A stretch of DNA of 64,000 nucleotides from Hyphomicrobiales bacterium. GTDB taxonomy: Bacteria > Pseudomonadota > Alphaproteobacteria > Rhizobiales > Beijerinckiaceae. Position 1 is the first letter of the stretch; each line of letters begins with the position of its first letter. A program made the position numbers and the translations under genes. A model generated the notes under the pieces. The model was not told where the DNA came from. It did not search any database and saw only the letters and a program-made list of their open reading frames with translations. The stretch covers positions 1 to 64,000 of the forward strand of contig RXIY01000013.1 in assembly GCA_003963405.1 (NCBI GenBank). Direction: 5' to 3'. Below, one piece after another: positions 16,440 through 24,883 of the stretch.

Positions 16440-19022
16440 TTACGCTTCGGCATGCATCGGCGTGGCGGCGAAAGTAGCTCTCCCCTCCCGCATCGCGTGC
16501 CAGAGCTCGTCGATCGCACGCTGGATGTCGGTGTCATCCGCCGCCACGGTGTCGAGCTTCACGCCCACGCAATATGTCTCCGCGGGCGTTCGCGGCGTTA
16601 CTTCCCATCCCTGCCCCGACCATAGGACCGAGCCTGCGCGCTGAAGCGTGCTCCGGTGCGTCCCCCCTGGATTGGCGCGGTTCCATGTCTCCAGGCAAGC
16701 TGTCAGCTCCTCCATCGCTACCGCAAGTCTCGCTGCCCGCTCGCCTATGGCAAAGGCCGCGTCTCGGATGATGACGTTTTGCGTGAGCGTTGCGCGCTGA
16801 TCGGGATCGGATAAGGCGACGAGGTCAGGGCAAGCCATCACGTGATGGATCGCATCCGCCTGCTGGACGAGGCTTGCGACGGAATACGCCTCCGGCTTCG
16901 CCAGCGCCGCGAGCAGCACCGTGTACAGCGCCCCGTCGCCGATCGCTTTCAAGAATTCCGCGCGCTTGCCGGCGACGGCATATCGGGTTTGCACCTGCCG
17001 GAACAGCCCCCTGGGCTTGTCGCGGCCATAACGCTTGAGGAGCATGACCTGGACGACGCGGCATGCGACCGACGCCAGCACGTCGTCCGGCAGCCATCCT
17101 TCCTCGTTTCCTTTGACGCCGAGCAAAATGGGAAAGACCAGCGCCTGTGCCAGCGTCGAAGCCGGGCACCCTTCCGCAAAACTGGGCCTAGCTAACTCGG
17201 ACAGAAAATGATCGATCTGCTCCCGCAAGCTAGCGAGCGTTTCCGCATCGCTCCGCGGTGCCGACAATTGGGGCGGGTTGCCGCGATCACTGCCGGGTTC
17301 ATCGTCCGGCGCGAATTTCTCGGGCTCATCCGCGCTCCAGCGTTCCTGCGACAGATCGATTTCCGGTTCGTCCTCAGTGGCGAATAGCATCCTCATGATG
17401 CCCTGCAAGGATACGCCGTGCGCGCCACCCTGATCCGGCGTGTGCGCCCCGCCGCCCTGTTCGTTCAAGCTGTAGGTCAAGGTCGAGGGATCGACCGGAC
17501 GTACCTGCTCGTCACCGGCTTCGTCGTCGGTCTCGGATTTGTTCTGGCCGCTACGCTCCTTCGGCAAGGATGGGAGGTCCGGCGTCTCGAAATTCAGAAG
17601 GCTCGACGAGATGGCGTAAATCGCCTGCATGATCCGTTGCTCGCTCGCGCCTCCGAACCCATGCCCCGAGAAGACCTCATGGTTCGGATCGACATGGCGG
17701 TCGCGTGCGGCGTTTTCGATTGCGCGCTCGTTATCGATCCAGCGGGGTGGCGTCACAACGAGACCCGAGCCTGACGGAATCTCCATGGTGGCGAAGACGG
17801 GCTCGACACCCAACGCGATCTCTTCCGAAAGGCGGCCGACCAGGCGCGCACCGGATAACTTCATGGGGACGCGCAACACGTGTTGTTTCGTTTCGATCAT
17901 CAGAGTGGCTTCGTGCCCGGGTTCGGGCTCGACCAGCGCTTCGATGGTGCGTCCCGAGGCTCTGAGCCGGATACTGGTGATGCGATAGGACGGACCGGCG
18001 CTCTCGCTGCCAGGCTGCTCCATCGGCTTAACGGGTGCGCCCAAAAAATCTTTCGGCAGCAGCAGGTCGCCGTCAAAGTCTCTCAGGATCGGTGCGAAGT
18101 CCGCGCGTTCTGCGGTGTCGTAGACGGTTATCAGCTCGACATTTCCGTTGTCGTGGTTAGCGAGCCACGCCGCCGCCGAGCAATTGGCCGAGCCCATGAT
18201 GGCGGCATGACCATCGGGGCCTGAAAACCAATAAAGCTTCGCATGCACCCGGCGTTTCGGATCGCGTTCGACGAACCGCACCTCAATAGGAATCTTCGCC
18301 AACTGCCTGACTTCGAACGATGCAAAAGACGGCGTGAGACACACCGTTGCATTCGTCACGCCGAAGATCTTGTGGGCCCAAAGCAGGAAGGCGCCGTCCA
18401 CGTCGGTCGATCCGGTATAAATCTTGACGGTCGTGAACCGCCTTCCGTCCCAACGGCGCGCCAGCTGCGGTGCGAGCGGACGATTGGGCATTCCGAGAAG
18501 GACCGGGCTTTGCGCGGCGTCGCCACTCGGCACCTCGAGCCACGGGATGGACGAACGAACGGTCTCGATTTGGGCGCGAAACGCCTCCGAACTCGTCACG
18601 GTCGCAACCGAGCGCAGGATCTCCGCAAGCCATCCGCCCGCGTCATCCGTACCCGGGCCGATAGACCAGGTCGTCGCCAGCTCGTGATTTCCGCCCCAGC
18701 CGGTATAGGTGAGATTGCCGGAGCCGATCCAGACCCTCCCGCCGTCGGGAGAAAGGCGGACGATCATTTTCGGATGAAAGAGATTGGAGGCTTTGGCCTC
18801 GGCTAGCGTGTACTTGCGCCCAAGATGAAAAACCTGCCCGATGCACCGCTTCATGGCTTCCGCGATTTCGCCGGCATCGGCGAGGATTAGGATGCGGCGG
18901 GTGTCGCCTACGCTCAAATCGTCGAGTGGAACGCGCTCGAAGAACAGCGGATCGAAGGAATAGGTCAGGAAGATTGCGACGGGATAGCCCGACTCCTGGC
19001 AAAATTTCCGCGCGCTGATCAT
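16440..19022 (-). CDS. Phospholipase-D-fold protein with two HKD motifs
   Basis: 860-aa protein whose N-terminal 310 residues contain two PLD-superfamily motifs: HPK (83-85) followed by WIGSGNLT, and HAK (259-261) followed by IMGSANCS with a downstream Glu. Proteins of this superfamily are nucleases or phospholipases; a nuclease of the restriction/defence type seems likelier next to a PD-(D/E)XK-like gene. The C-terminal 400 residues are unfamiliar, with an acidic linker and helical segments. Its ATG overlaps the stop of the 533-aa gene by 4 bp. It is the last gene of a three-gene minus-strand operon. I know of no named defence system with this composition. Confidence 0.75.
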   Translation of the reverse strand: MISARKFCQESGYPVAIFLTYSFDPLFFERVPLDDLSVGDTRRILILADAGEIAEAMKRCIGQVFHLGRKYTLAEAKASNLFHPKMIVRLSPDGGRVWIGSGNLTYTGWGGNHELATTWSIGPGTDDAGGWLAEILRSVATVTSSEAFRAQIETVRSSIPWLEVPSGDAAQSPVLLGMPNRPLAPQLARRWDGRRFTTVKIYTGSTDVDGAFLLWAHKIFGVTNATVCLTPSFASFEVRQLAKIPIEVRFVERDPKRRVHAKLYWFSGPDGHAAIMGSANCSAAAWLANHDNGNVELITVYDTAERADFAPILRDFDGDLLLPKDFLGAPVKPMEQPGSESAGPSYRITSIRLRASGRTIEALVEPEPGHEATLMIETKQHVLRVPMKLSGARLVGRLSEEIALGVEPVFATMEIPSGSGLVVTPPRWIDNERAIENAARDRHVDPNHEVFSGHGFGGASEQRIMQAIYAISSSLLNFETPDLPSLPKERSGQNKSETDDEAGDEQVRPVDPSTLTYSLNEQGGGAHTPDQGGAHGVSLQGIMRMLFATEDEPEIDLSQERWSADEPEKFAPDDEPGSDRGNPPQLSAPRSDAETLASLREQIDHFLSELARPSFAEGCPASTLAQALVFPILLGVKGNEEGWLPDDVLASVACRVVQVMLLKRYGRDKPRGLFRQVQTRYAVAGKRAEFLKAIGDGALYTVLLAALAKPEAYSVASLVQQADAIHHVMACPDLVALSDPDQRATLTQNVIIRDAAFAIGERAARLAVAMEELTACLETWNRANPGGTHRSTLQRAGSVLWSGQGWEVTPRTPAETYCVGVKLDTVAADDTDIQRAIDELWHAMREGRATFAATPMHAEA

Positions 19023-20620
19023 GACCGCTCCAGTACGTGGAGCGCGCGTTTCAGCGTCTGCTCGCCGGCCTTCGTCAAGCCGTTCTCCGAGGTGAGACGG
19101 AGCTGGGCGAGCCAGTCGATCGCGACCGAAAGGCGCGATGCCGTGCGGCCCGGCCTGAAGCCGTTGTTGCGGGACCATGCTTCCGTGTCGGCGATGAGCA
19201 CTGAAACATCCTTGCCGCGCGGCGCCGAAAACCGTTTCCATGCCACGCGAAGATGCTGCTGAACACTTCGCACGACGAGCTCGGCCATGACATCGCGATA
19301 GCTGCGATCCCGCTGGAGGAATTCCTCGATCTTGGGACGGATGACCGCGTCGATCCCCACCTGAAAAATTCCCCCCGCGCCCGGCAAATCGTACCCTCCG
19401 GGTTGGCTGGCGCTTTCCTGCGGTGCCCGCTCCGAGGCAACGCACCACGCGACAGGAAGCAAAGCGACGGCTGCATCGTCCGAGGAGCTTGCTTGATCGT
19501 ACAGCTCGCTCTCGGACAAGCCGCCTTCCCAGCGCGCCAGACCGGCGGTTATCGTCCGCCGCTTGCGGCAGAGTATGTTGATGCGCTCGAAGGCTACCCG
19601 AAACGAAAGATTCTCGGTGGCCTCGCCCTTCTTCAGAATCCGGAATGACCGTAAGGCTTCGTCCTTCTCAGGTGCAGCGGCGACGAGAGCCGCAACGACT
19701 TCGTTTGCAAGGGCAGGCGCGTTCCGGGCCGCCTGATCGCGATCGACCTGACGCATCACCGCACCGAACACCGCTTCATGGCAAACCGCCAAACAGTCGC
19801 GCGCGACGTAGGCCAGCCAGCCATCGACCGTCGCAGTCAAACAGCCCGGGAGTTCCTCGGGTGGATGCTGCGCCACGTTGAAGACATCGGCTTCATCGAT
19901 CAAGCGTTCGTTCGTCTGAGCCAGCCACAAGAGCAGCGTGTAGTTTCGCAAGCGCCGCCGTTCCGCCGCATCGATCGGCTTCGAGGGGATGATCGCCTCG
20001 ATCAGGATTTTGCGCTCGCCGCGTGGAATCGAAACGATCGACAAGGGCCCGGCCAACTCGTCGAGCTCTTTGCGCGAGATATTCGCCGTGGCCGGATTTT
20101 TTGCGAGGCGCGCGCCGTAGGTGCTATCGCGCACGACCTTGTCGAACTCCTTGGCGAGTGCCTCGCCGCGCTCTTCGCTCAGCTTGTTGAGGCCGCTGTC
20201 CACGGGCTTGGTGAGGTTTAATTGCCGGCTCGATGCGATATAGGCGTTGAACGCGATATTTTTGGTCAATCTTTTCAGCGGGAGCGTCTTTTTGCCGGAA
20301 TCGAGCGCGTTGTCCGCGCCCTCGACGCCGACGAGCTGGGTCACGGTCCGGCTGTTCAGGCGATTGGCCATGACGAAACCCGACTCTTGCGCCGCGGCGA
20401 ATTCAAAGAAATCGGATCGCTTTTCAGGACGCCGCGCTTGGGCGTAGCGCCAGACGATCCAGGAAATCACGGACATGTAACGCAACTTCGGCGTGATGGT
20501 GGTGACGCCGTCGAACAACTCGTTGCCCAGCGCTTGCACGGGCGCGCGAAGGCCCAGCAGGTCGAGGCCCGCCGTTTTTTCGGCCTCGAAAGAAACCCAG
20601 TCGGGTACCGATACGCTCAT
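19019..20620 (-). CDS. Unknown 533-aa protein, middle gene of the PLD operon
   Basis: No family recognised. The start ATG (MSVSVPDWVSF) follows GGGGGCAGGA. The protein looks soluble and largely helical, without a nucleotide-binding loop or an obvious nuclease motif. Features worth noting are YMSVISWIVWRYAQARRPEK near residue 50, several Arg/Lys-rich stretches, and a C-terminal winged-helix-like segment (LGLRAP is at the N-terminus; SENGLTKAGEQTLKRALHVL is at the end). It is translationally coupled to the PLD gene downstream and 34 bp after the PD-(D/E)XK-like gene. It could be a sensor or DNA-binding subunit of a three-part system; this is inference from position alone. Confidence 0.7.
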   Translation of the reverse strand: MSVSVPDWVSFEAEKTAGLDLLGLRAPVQALGNELFDGVTTITPKLRYMSVISWIVWRYAQARRPEKRSDFFEFAAAQESGFVMANRLNSRTVTQLVGVEGADNALDSGKKTLPLKRLTKNIAFNAYIASSRQLNLTKPVDSGLNKLSEERGEALAKEFDKVVRDSTYGARLAKNPATANISRKELDELAGPLSIVSIPRGERKILIEAIIPSKPIDAAERRRLRNYTLLLWLAQTNERLIDEADVFNVAQHPPEELPGCLTATVDGWLAYVARDCLAVCHEAVFGAVMRQVDRDQAARNAPALANEVVAALVAAAPEKDEALRSFRILKKGEATENLSFRVAFERINILCRKRRTITAGLARWEGGLSESELYDQASSSDDAAVALLPVAWCVASERAPQESASQPGGYDLPGAGGIFQVGIDAVIRPKIEEFLQRDRSYRDVMAELVVRSVQQHLRVAWKRFSAPRGKDVSVLIADTEAWSRNNGFRPGRTASRLSVAIDWLAQLRLTSENGLTKAGEQTLKRALHVLERS

Positions 20621-20654
20621 TCCTGCCCCCCGCAGCGCGCAAAGCCGCTCTGAC

Positions 20655-21101
20655 CTATCGCAACCTCTCCGCGCTGGATGATTCCAGGTCGTATTCCCAG
20701 AGCTCGACGTCCGAGGGGACAAGATGCCCGTGTGTCTTGAGATAATAGGCCGCGAGACTTTGCTCGCGGCGGTAATGCTTCAGCACGAAAAATATCATCC
20801 GATACGCGTCCGGAGCGATGTGAGAATAATACATGGCCTCGTTCCATACCGTCATTTTCGCGCTCGGCATGTTGCCGCCTTGCGTCCAGGTGTGCGATTT
20901 GCATTCGACGAGAACCGGCGGGTTTTCGCTGCCGAGATCGAACCGGCGCGGCTTCTTGGTCTCGCCGACGCCGACGGGAACGGAGAAATTCTTCGTCAAC
21001 GTGATGCCCTGTTTTGCAAAGAACGCGCGCGCGGCTCCCTCGAAATCGTTTCCGGCATGCGTGTTGCTGAGCGCGCCGATGCGCTGGTTATTGGCGTCCA
21101 T
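20655..21101 (-). CDS. Small PD-(D/E)XK-fold nuclease-like protein
   Basis: 148-aa protein that reads like a compact restriction-endonuclease-fold domain. An N-terminal FEGAARAFFAKQGITL helix comes first, then RRFDLGSENPPVLVECKSH with the Asp and the Glu-x-Lys of the catalytic core, then strands and helices ending LKTHGHLVPSDVELWEY. I chose the ATG at 21101 (MDANNQRIG); a GTG at 21152 would add 17 residues. It is the first intact gene of the operon with the 533-aa protein and the PLD protein. Likely a DNA-cutting or DNA-binding subunit; substrate unknown. Confidence 0.72.
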   Translation of the reverse strand: MDANNQRIGALSNTHAGNDFEGAARAFFAKQGITLTKNFSVPVGVGETKKPRRFDLGSENPPVLVECKSHTWTQGGNMPSAKMTVWNEAMYYSHIAPDAYRMIFFVLKHYRREQSLAAYYLKTHGHLVPSDVELWEYDLESSSAERLR

Positions 21102-21106
21102 ATGCG

Positions 21107-21232
21107 CTATCCAACCTCGCCCAGCTGCCGCGAATAGTGCTTGACCCAGCACAAGGTATTGACGAGTTGCATCTGCTCGATGATGTTGCAGGGAATTTCA
21201 AAGAGACGGTGTAGATTTCGAGTTTAACACGG
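21107..21232 (-). pseudogene. 3' remnant of an unknown gene
   Basis: About 40 codons of protein-like text ending in CWVKHYSRQLGEVG and a stop at 21107-21109, with a stop codon just upstream and no credible full-length start. It ends 5 bp before the start of the PD-(D/E)XK-like gene, so it may once have been coupled to it. From 21233 to 21519 I see no supported gene. Confidence 0.4.
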
Positions 21233-21519
21233 GACTGGCGCGCTTCGCGATATCACTCGCTTAGCAAACCCGAGTCTCACCCGCAATTTCGCTTTCAATT
21301 GAGACCAGACGAACAGAATGTCGGTTCCAATTGGGATTGATCGACCGCCTGTTGATCGATCAGAAGGGTTTCAGTCCCACTACCGAACATCGGGTCGTCA
21401 TCGTCGAATTGTAACCGGCTACATTGTGAGCCTGCCAAGGCGGCGGTGACGAGGTCATTCCTGGTATCTCCAGCGCGGATATCGTTCGGCGTGGGCATTC
21501 ATGATGGCTTCGCCGCCGT

Positions 21520-22012
21520 CTAACCCGAGAATGCAGGTGCTTCGCCAAAGGCGGCCTCCGCTTCCCTGAGGCAGCGATCCCAAAAGGCGACCGCGGCATG
21601 AAGGTTTTGCAGCACCGGTCTGCCGATGAGGTCGCAAACCTCGCGTGCGTCGAACCCCGCAACGTGAGACACGCCACCAGGCATCGACGGGTCGGCCACG
21701 ACGGCGGCCCGAAGGCATCGCTGCACAGTTGCAGCCCGCCTTGGAATTCCTTCAATAGGGCGTTGCGCGCTCAATGAAGTCCCCGAAAATTGGCTCTTGC
21801 TTCCAGATTGACCACCGCGCCTTGCTCCATGCGCGCCGACCGGCATCGGTGCAGTCCACCTTCTCGAACACATGGCCCACCGAGCGCAGGAGGGCGATGA
21901 TCGCGACATATTGGGAATGGTAGTCGGCGACTGGCCGCATCATGCTGTCGTCCCGCTCGAAGCGGGCGACAAGGTCACGGATGAAGTTAAGCTGGGCGCG
22001 GGCGACGAGCAT
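21520..22012 (-). pseudogene. Frameshifted hypothetical gene
   Basis: One protein of about 160 aa can be read only by changing frame twice. It starts at ATG 22012 (MLVARAQLNFIRDLVARFER) and runs to DFIER. After a shift near 21770 it continues as NALLKEFQGGLQLCSDAFG, and after a second shift near 21710 as ADPSMPGGVSHVAGFDAREV and WDRCLREAEAAFGEAPAFSG. All three segments read as coherent protein and join naturally, which makes frameshifts a better explanation than overlapping genes. Function unknown; similar genes are typical cargo of alphaproteobacterial mobile elements. Confidence 0.6.
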
Positions 22013-22015
22013 CGC

Positions 22016-22356
22016 TCACAGCGCCCGAAAGGCCGCCTCGATGTCGGCGGCTGTGTTGGTGTCGTCGAACGAATGCAGCACCGCGCCCGTTTGGGTGCGG
22101 TCGCGGATCTCGATCTTTTCGGTCTCATGATTGTAGGCGAAGACGTAAGTCTACTCGAGATGTTCACCCACAGCATGTTGGCGGGGCTGCCGGCAAAGCG
22201 GCGGATTCGGATCGAATCGGGTTCGCCGCGCCAGATGATCTCGCCGAGCAGCGCCAGGGCGACGCCCTTCACCTTGCCCGCGTGGTGATCGACGCGCCCC
22301 ATCACGCCGGTGGCGTAGGCATGAAGTTCTTCGACGTCCTTGGCCGTGACAGCCAT
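22016..22356 (-). pseudogene. Frameshifted small accessory gene (integron-cassette-like protein)
   Basis: Starts at ATG 22356 (MAVTAKDVEELHAYATGVMG) and reads well to ANMLWVNIS. A frameshift near 22155, at a CTCGAG sequence, then moves the coherent reading to YVFAYNHETEKIEIRDRTQT and TNTAADIEAAFRAL, ending at 22016. The family is a small hypothetical protein that I associate with mobile-element cargo; no function is known. It lies 3 bp before the next frameshifted gene and 30 bp after the 184-aa gene, so it belonged to one minus-strand operon. Confidence 0.62.
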
Positions 22357-22386
22357 GTATCCTCCGCTTGTGGCGCTCTGCCGCTT

Positions 22387-22941
22387 TCAGGCGCGACGGA
22401 GCATGCGTTCGATCCGCACGCGCCGATAGCCTTGTGAGTGAACCTGCTGACGAAGCTGCCGGATGTCGCGGACTCCGAAGGCTACGGCCGCTTTCAGCGG
22501 GCTGGCGAAGGTCGCGTAATAGGTCCAGCGGGTGTCCGCGGGCAGCGGCGCATTTTGCCGCCGGTCGGTAATGGCGACGTCGCGCGGGTCGCTGCTGTTG
22601 CGGAATGCGTGGAAGGTGACCCAATCCGGTCGCCGATAGCGGGCCGCCTTGGAGAAGGGCACCGACTGGACCTTTACGTCGGCCTGGTCGAGGACCCAGC
22701 CCTGTTGCTCCAAAATCTGGCGAACCATGTGGCCGACCATCTGCTTGACGCGATCTGCCAAGACTTCCTCGCGAAATTCCGCGAGGAGCTGCTCCTCGAT
22801 ACCCTCGACAGCGGGCTTGCTCAGCTCGGAAGCAGTTTCCAGGCGAGCGACATTCTCGGGCCGCGTAAGAAACTCCCAAATCCTATGACCGAGAGGCGAT
22901 TCATAGAGCGACGCAAATTTCTCAGGGGTGTAGGCGAACAT
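22387..22941 (-). CDS. Unknown 184-aa protein
   Basis: Intact ORF with an excellent ribosome-binding site (AAAGGAGG, 7 nt before the ATG at 22941). No family recognised. The first 110 residues look helical (FAYTPEKFASLYESPLGHRI, LLAEFREEVLADRVKQMVGH). The rest contains RRPDWVTFHAFRNSSDPRDV and TRWTYYATFASPLKAAVAFG and ends very basic (YRRVRIERMLRRA). It is divergent from gajA with a 134-bp shared upstream region, and it heads the minus-strand operon whose other members are frameshifted. The longer open frame upstream to 23211 is a GC artefact. Confidence 0.72.
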   Translation of the reverse strand: MFAYTPEKFASLYESPLGHRIWEFLTRPENVARLETASELSKPAVEGIEEQLLAEFREEVLADRVKQMVGHMVRQILEQQGWVLDQADVKVQSVPFSKAARYRRPDWVTFHAFRNSSDPRDVAITDRRQNAPLPADTRWTYYATFASPLKAAVAFGVRDIRQLRQQVHSQGYRRVRIERMLRRA

Positions 22942-23008
22942 GACCGGCCCTCCTTTACCGGGCATATTTGGACGGTTAAAAGGGCGTGTCAATGAGGGCA
23001 AGCGGGAC

Positions 23009-23029
23009 CGATCGAACAGGGGTCGATCG
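23009..23029. promoter_or_regulatory. Inverted repeat upstream of gajA
   Basis: CGATCGA and TCGATCG separated by 7 bp, lying between the divergent 184-aa gene and the Gabija operon. It could be an operator for either. CGATCG is itself self-complementary and common in GC-rich DNA, so chance is a fair alternative. Confidence 0.3.
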
Positions 23030-23075
23030 ATTCTGGGCCGCCCCTGGGACGGAGACCCGCAGGCTGGGGGATCGG

Positions 23076-24872
23076 GTGAAGATATATTCCGTTGCGATCG
23101 AGAATTTCCGCGGCCTCCGTGCGACCAAGCTGGTGCTGCCCGATCATGCTGTGCTGATCGGCGACAACAACACGGGTAAGTCGTCGGTCTTGGAGGCAAT
23201 CGACCTCGCACTCGGGCCCGACAGGTTGAGCCGGCGACCTCCTGTCGATGAGCATGATTTCTATCAAGGGAACTATCTGGCGACCCCGAACGCGGAAGCC
23301 GCTGAAGGCGAAGCGCCAGCCGAGGCGCCGAAGATCACCGTCGAGGTGACGATCACCAATCTTTCGGCCGAGCAGCAAGCGCGTTTCGGAGGAAGCGTCG
23401 AATGGCTGGATACGACCTCGGGTGTCTTCTACGACTCGCCGAATCCCGCCGGAGTTGACGCGGCGAACGTCAAAGCTGCGCTGCGGGTGACATTCATCGG
23501 CGCCTATGACGCCGACGAGGACGACTTCACCGGCAACACCTACTTCACGCGGAGCCTGACTGAAGAGGACACGCCGACGCCGTTCTCGAAGAAGGACAAG
23601 CAGCATTGCGGATTTCTCTTTCTGCGATCGCTGCGAACCGGATCGCGCGCGCTTAGCCTTGAACATGGCAGCCTTCTCGACATCATCCTGCGGCTGAAAG
23701 AAATCCGGCCCCAGATGTGGGAGGGGACCATTGGCACACTGGCAGCGTTTGACGTTGCAAGCGATCCTGCGATCGGCATATCCGGCGTCCTCGACAGTAT
23801 CGACAAGTCGCTGAAGAAGTATGTGCCGCGAGAGTGGGGGGTGAAGCCGCACCTCAAGGTCTCGAACCTGACGCGCGAGCACCTTCGCAAGGTAGTGACC
23901 GCCTTTATCGCTACCGGCACTGGCGATCACGCCGCGCCGTTCTTCCGGCAGGGCACCGGCACGATCAATATGCTAGTGCTGGCGATGCTGTCCCAGATCG
24001 CCGAGGACAAGCAGAACGTCATCTTTGCAATGGAAGAGGTGGAGACGGCGATCCCGCCATATGCACAGAAGCGGATCGTCCATGAGCTTCGAAAGCTGGC
24101 GGCCCAGTCGCTCTTCACCTCGCATTCGCCTTATGTGCTGGAGGAGTTCAAACTCGATGAGACCGTCATTCTGTCTCGCACGGACGATGGTGTTCTGAGC
24201 CAGGCTGAGATCGCACTTCCGGAAAGTGTCAAGCACAAGCGATATCGACAGGAGTTCCGCACGCGGTTTTGTGAGGGCCTTCTCTCGCGCCGCGTCCTCA
24301 TCGCCGAGGGTGCGACCGAGGCAACGTCTTTTCCGGTTGCAGCTCGCCGCCTGTCAGAGGTCAATCCTGCCATCTACGCTTCATTGGAGGCCTTGGGCGT
24401 GTGCGTGATCGACGCCGGCACGGAGTCCCAGATTGCCGACCTAGCGTCCCTCTACAAGAGCCTTGGCAAGCGGACGTTCGCTTTGTGCGACAAGCAGACC
24501 GATCCCGCCAAGGCGGCAATCGAGGCGCAGGTTGACCGCCTCTTCATGCATGAGGAAAAGGGCATCGAGGACCTAATCCTCAAGAACACAACCCAGGCGG
24601 CGCTCGAGCGGTTCGCCGACGCTCTTGATTGGCCTCCACACCTCCTGGCGAAATATCCCGACCCGAAGGCGAACGCGATTGCGGCGCTGAAGGAGTATTT
24701 CGGTTGGTCGAAGGGTAACTGGGGCATCGCCGAGTTCATAGCCCAGTGCTCCGAGCCGGAAATTCCGCTGTGGATGCGCGAGGCCTGCATCACATTGAAA
24801 GCCGTTTGTGATCCGCCACCACTGCCGCCGCCCGCTGAGGAAGGTGAAGCCGCTTCCGGGCCTGAAGAATAG
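23076..24872 (+). CDS. gajA: GajA: Gabija ATPase with TOPRIM nuclease domain
   Basis: OLD-family endonuclease subunit of the Gabija anti-phage system (598 aa; characterised GajA is about 580). The N-terminal ABC ATPase has Walker A GDNNTGKS (29-36) after the typical VAIENFRGLRATKL start. The second half of the ATPase includes RQGTGTINMLVLAM, a Walker-B-like IFAMEEVETAIPP and SLFTSHSPYVLEE. The C-terminal TOPRIM domain has VLIAEGATEA (Glu near 411), CVIDAG and ALCDKQTDP. In known Gabija, GajA nicks DNA when nucleotide levels drop. I chose the GTG at 23076 after GGGGG because it gives the normal N-terminus. It precedes gajB by 11 bp. Confidence 0.9.
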   Translation: MKIYSVAIENFRGLRATKLVLPDHAVLIGDNNTGKSSVLEAIDLALGPDRLSRRPPVDEHDFYQGNYLATPNAEAAEGEAPAEAPKITVEVTITNLSAEQQARFGGSVEWLDTTSGVFYDSPNPAGVDAANVKAALRVTFIGAYDADEDDFTGNTYFTRSLTEEDTPTPFSKKDKQHCGFLFLRSLRTGSRALSLEHGSLLDIILRLKEIRPQMWEGTIGTLAAFDVASDPAIGISGVLDSIDKSLKKYVPREWGVKPHLKVSNLTREHLRKVVTAFIATGTGDHAAPFFRQGTGTINMLVLAMLSQIAEDKQNVIFAMEEVETAIPPYAQKRIVHELRKLAAQSLFTSHSPYVLEEFKLDETVILSRTDDGVLSQAEIALPESVKHKRYRQEFRTRFCEGLLSRRVLIAEGATEATSFPVAARRLSEVNPAIYASLEALGVCVIDAGTESQIADLASLYKSLGKRTFALCDKQTDPAKAAIEAQVDRLFMHEEKGIEDLILKNTTQAALERFADALDWPPHLLAKYPDPKANAIAALKEYFGWSKGNWGIAEFIAQCSEPEIPLWMREACITLKAVCDPPPLPPPAEEGEAASGPEE

Positions 24873-24883
24873 GCGCCCGCATC

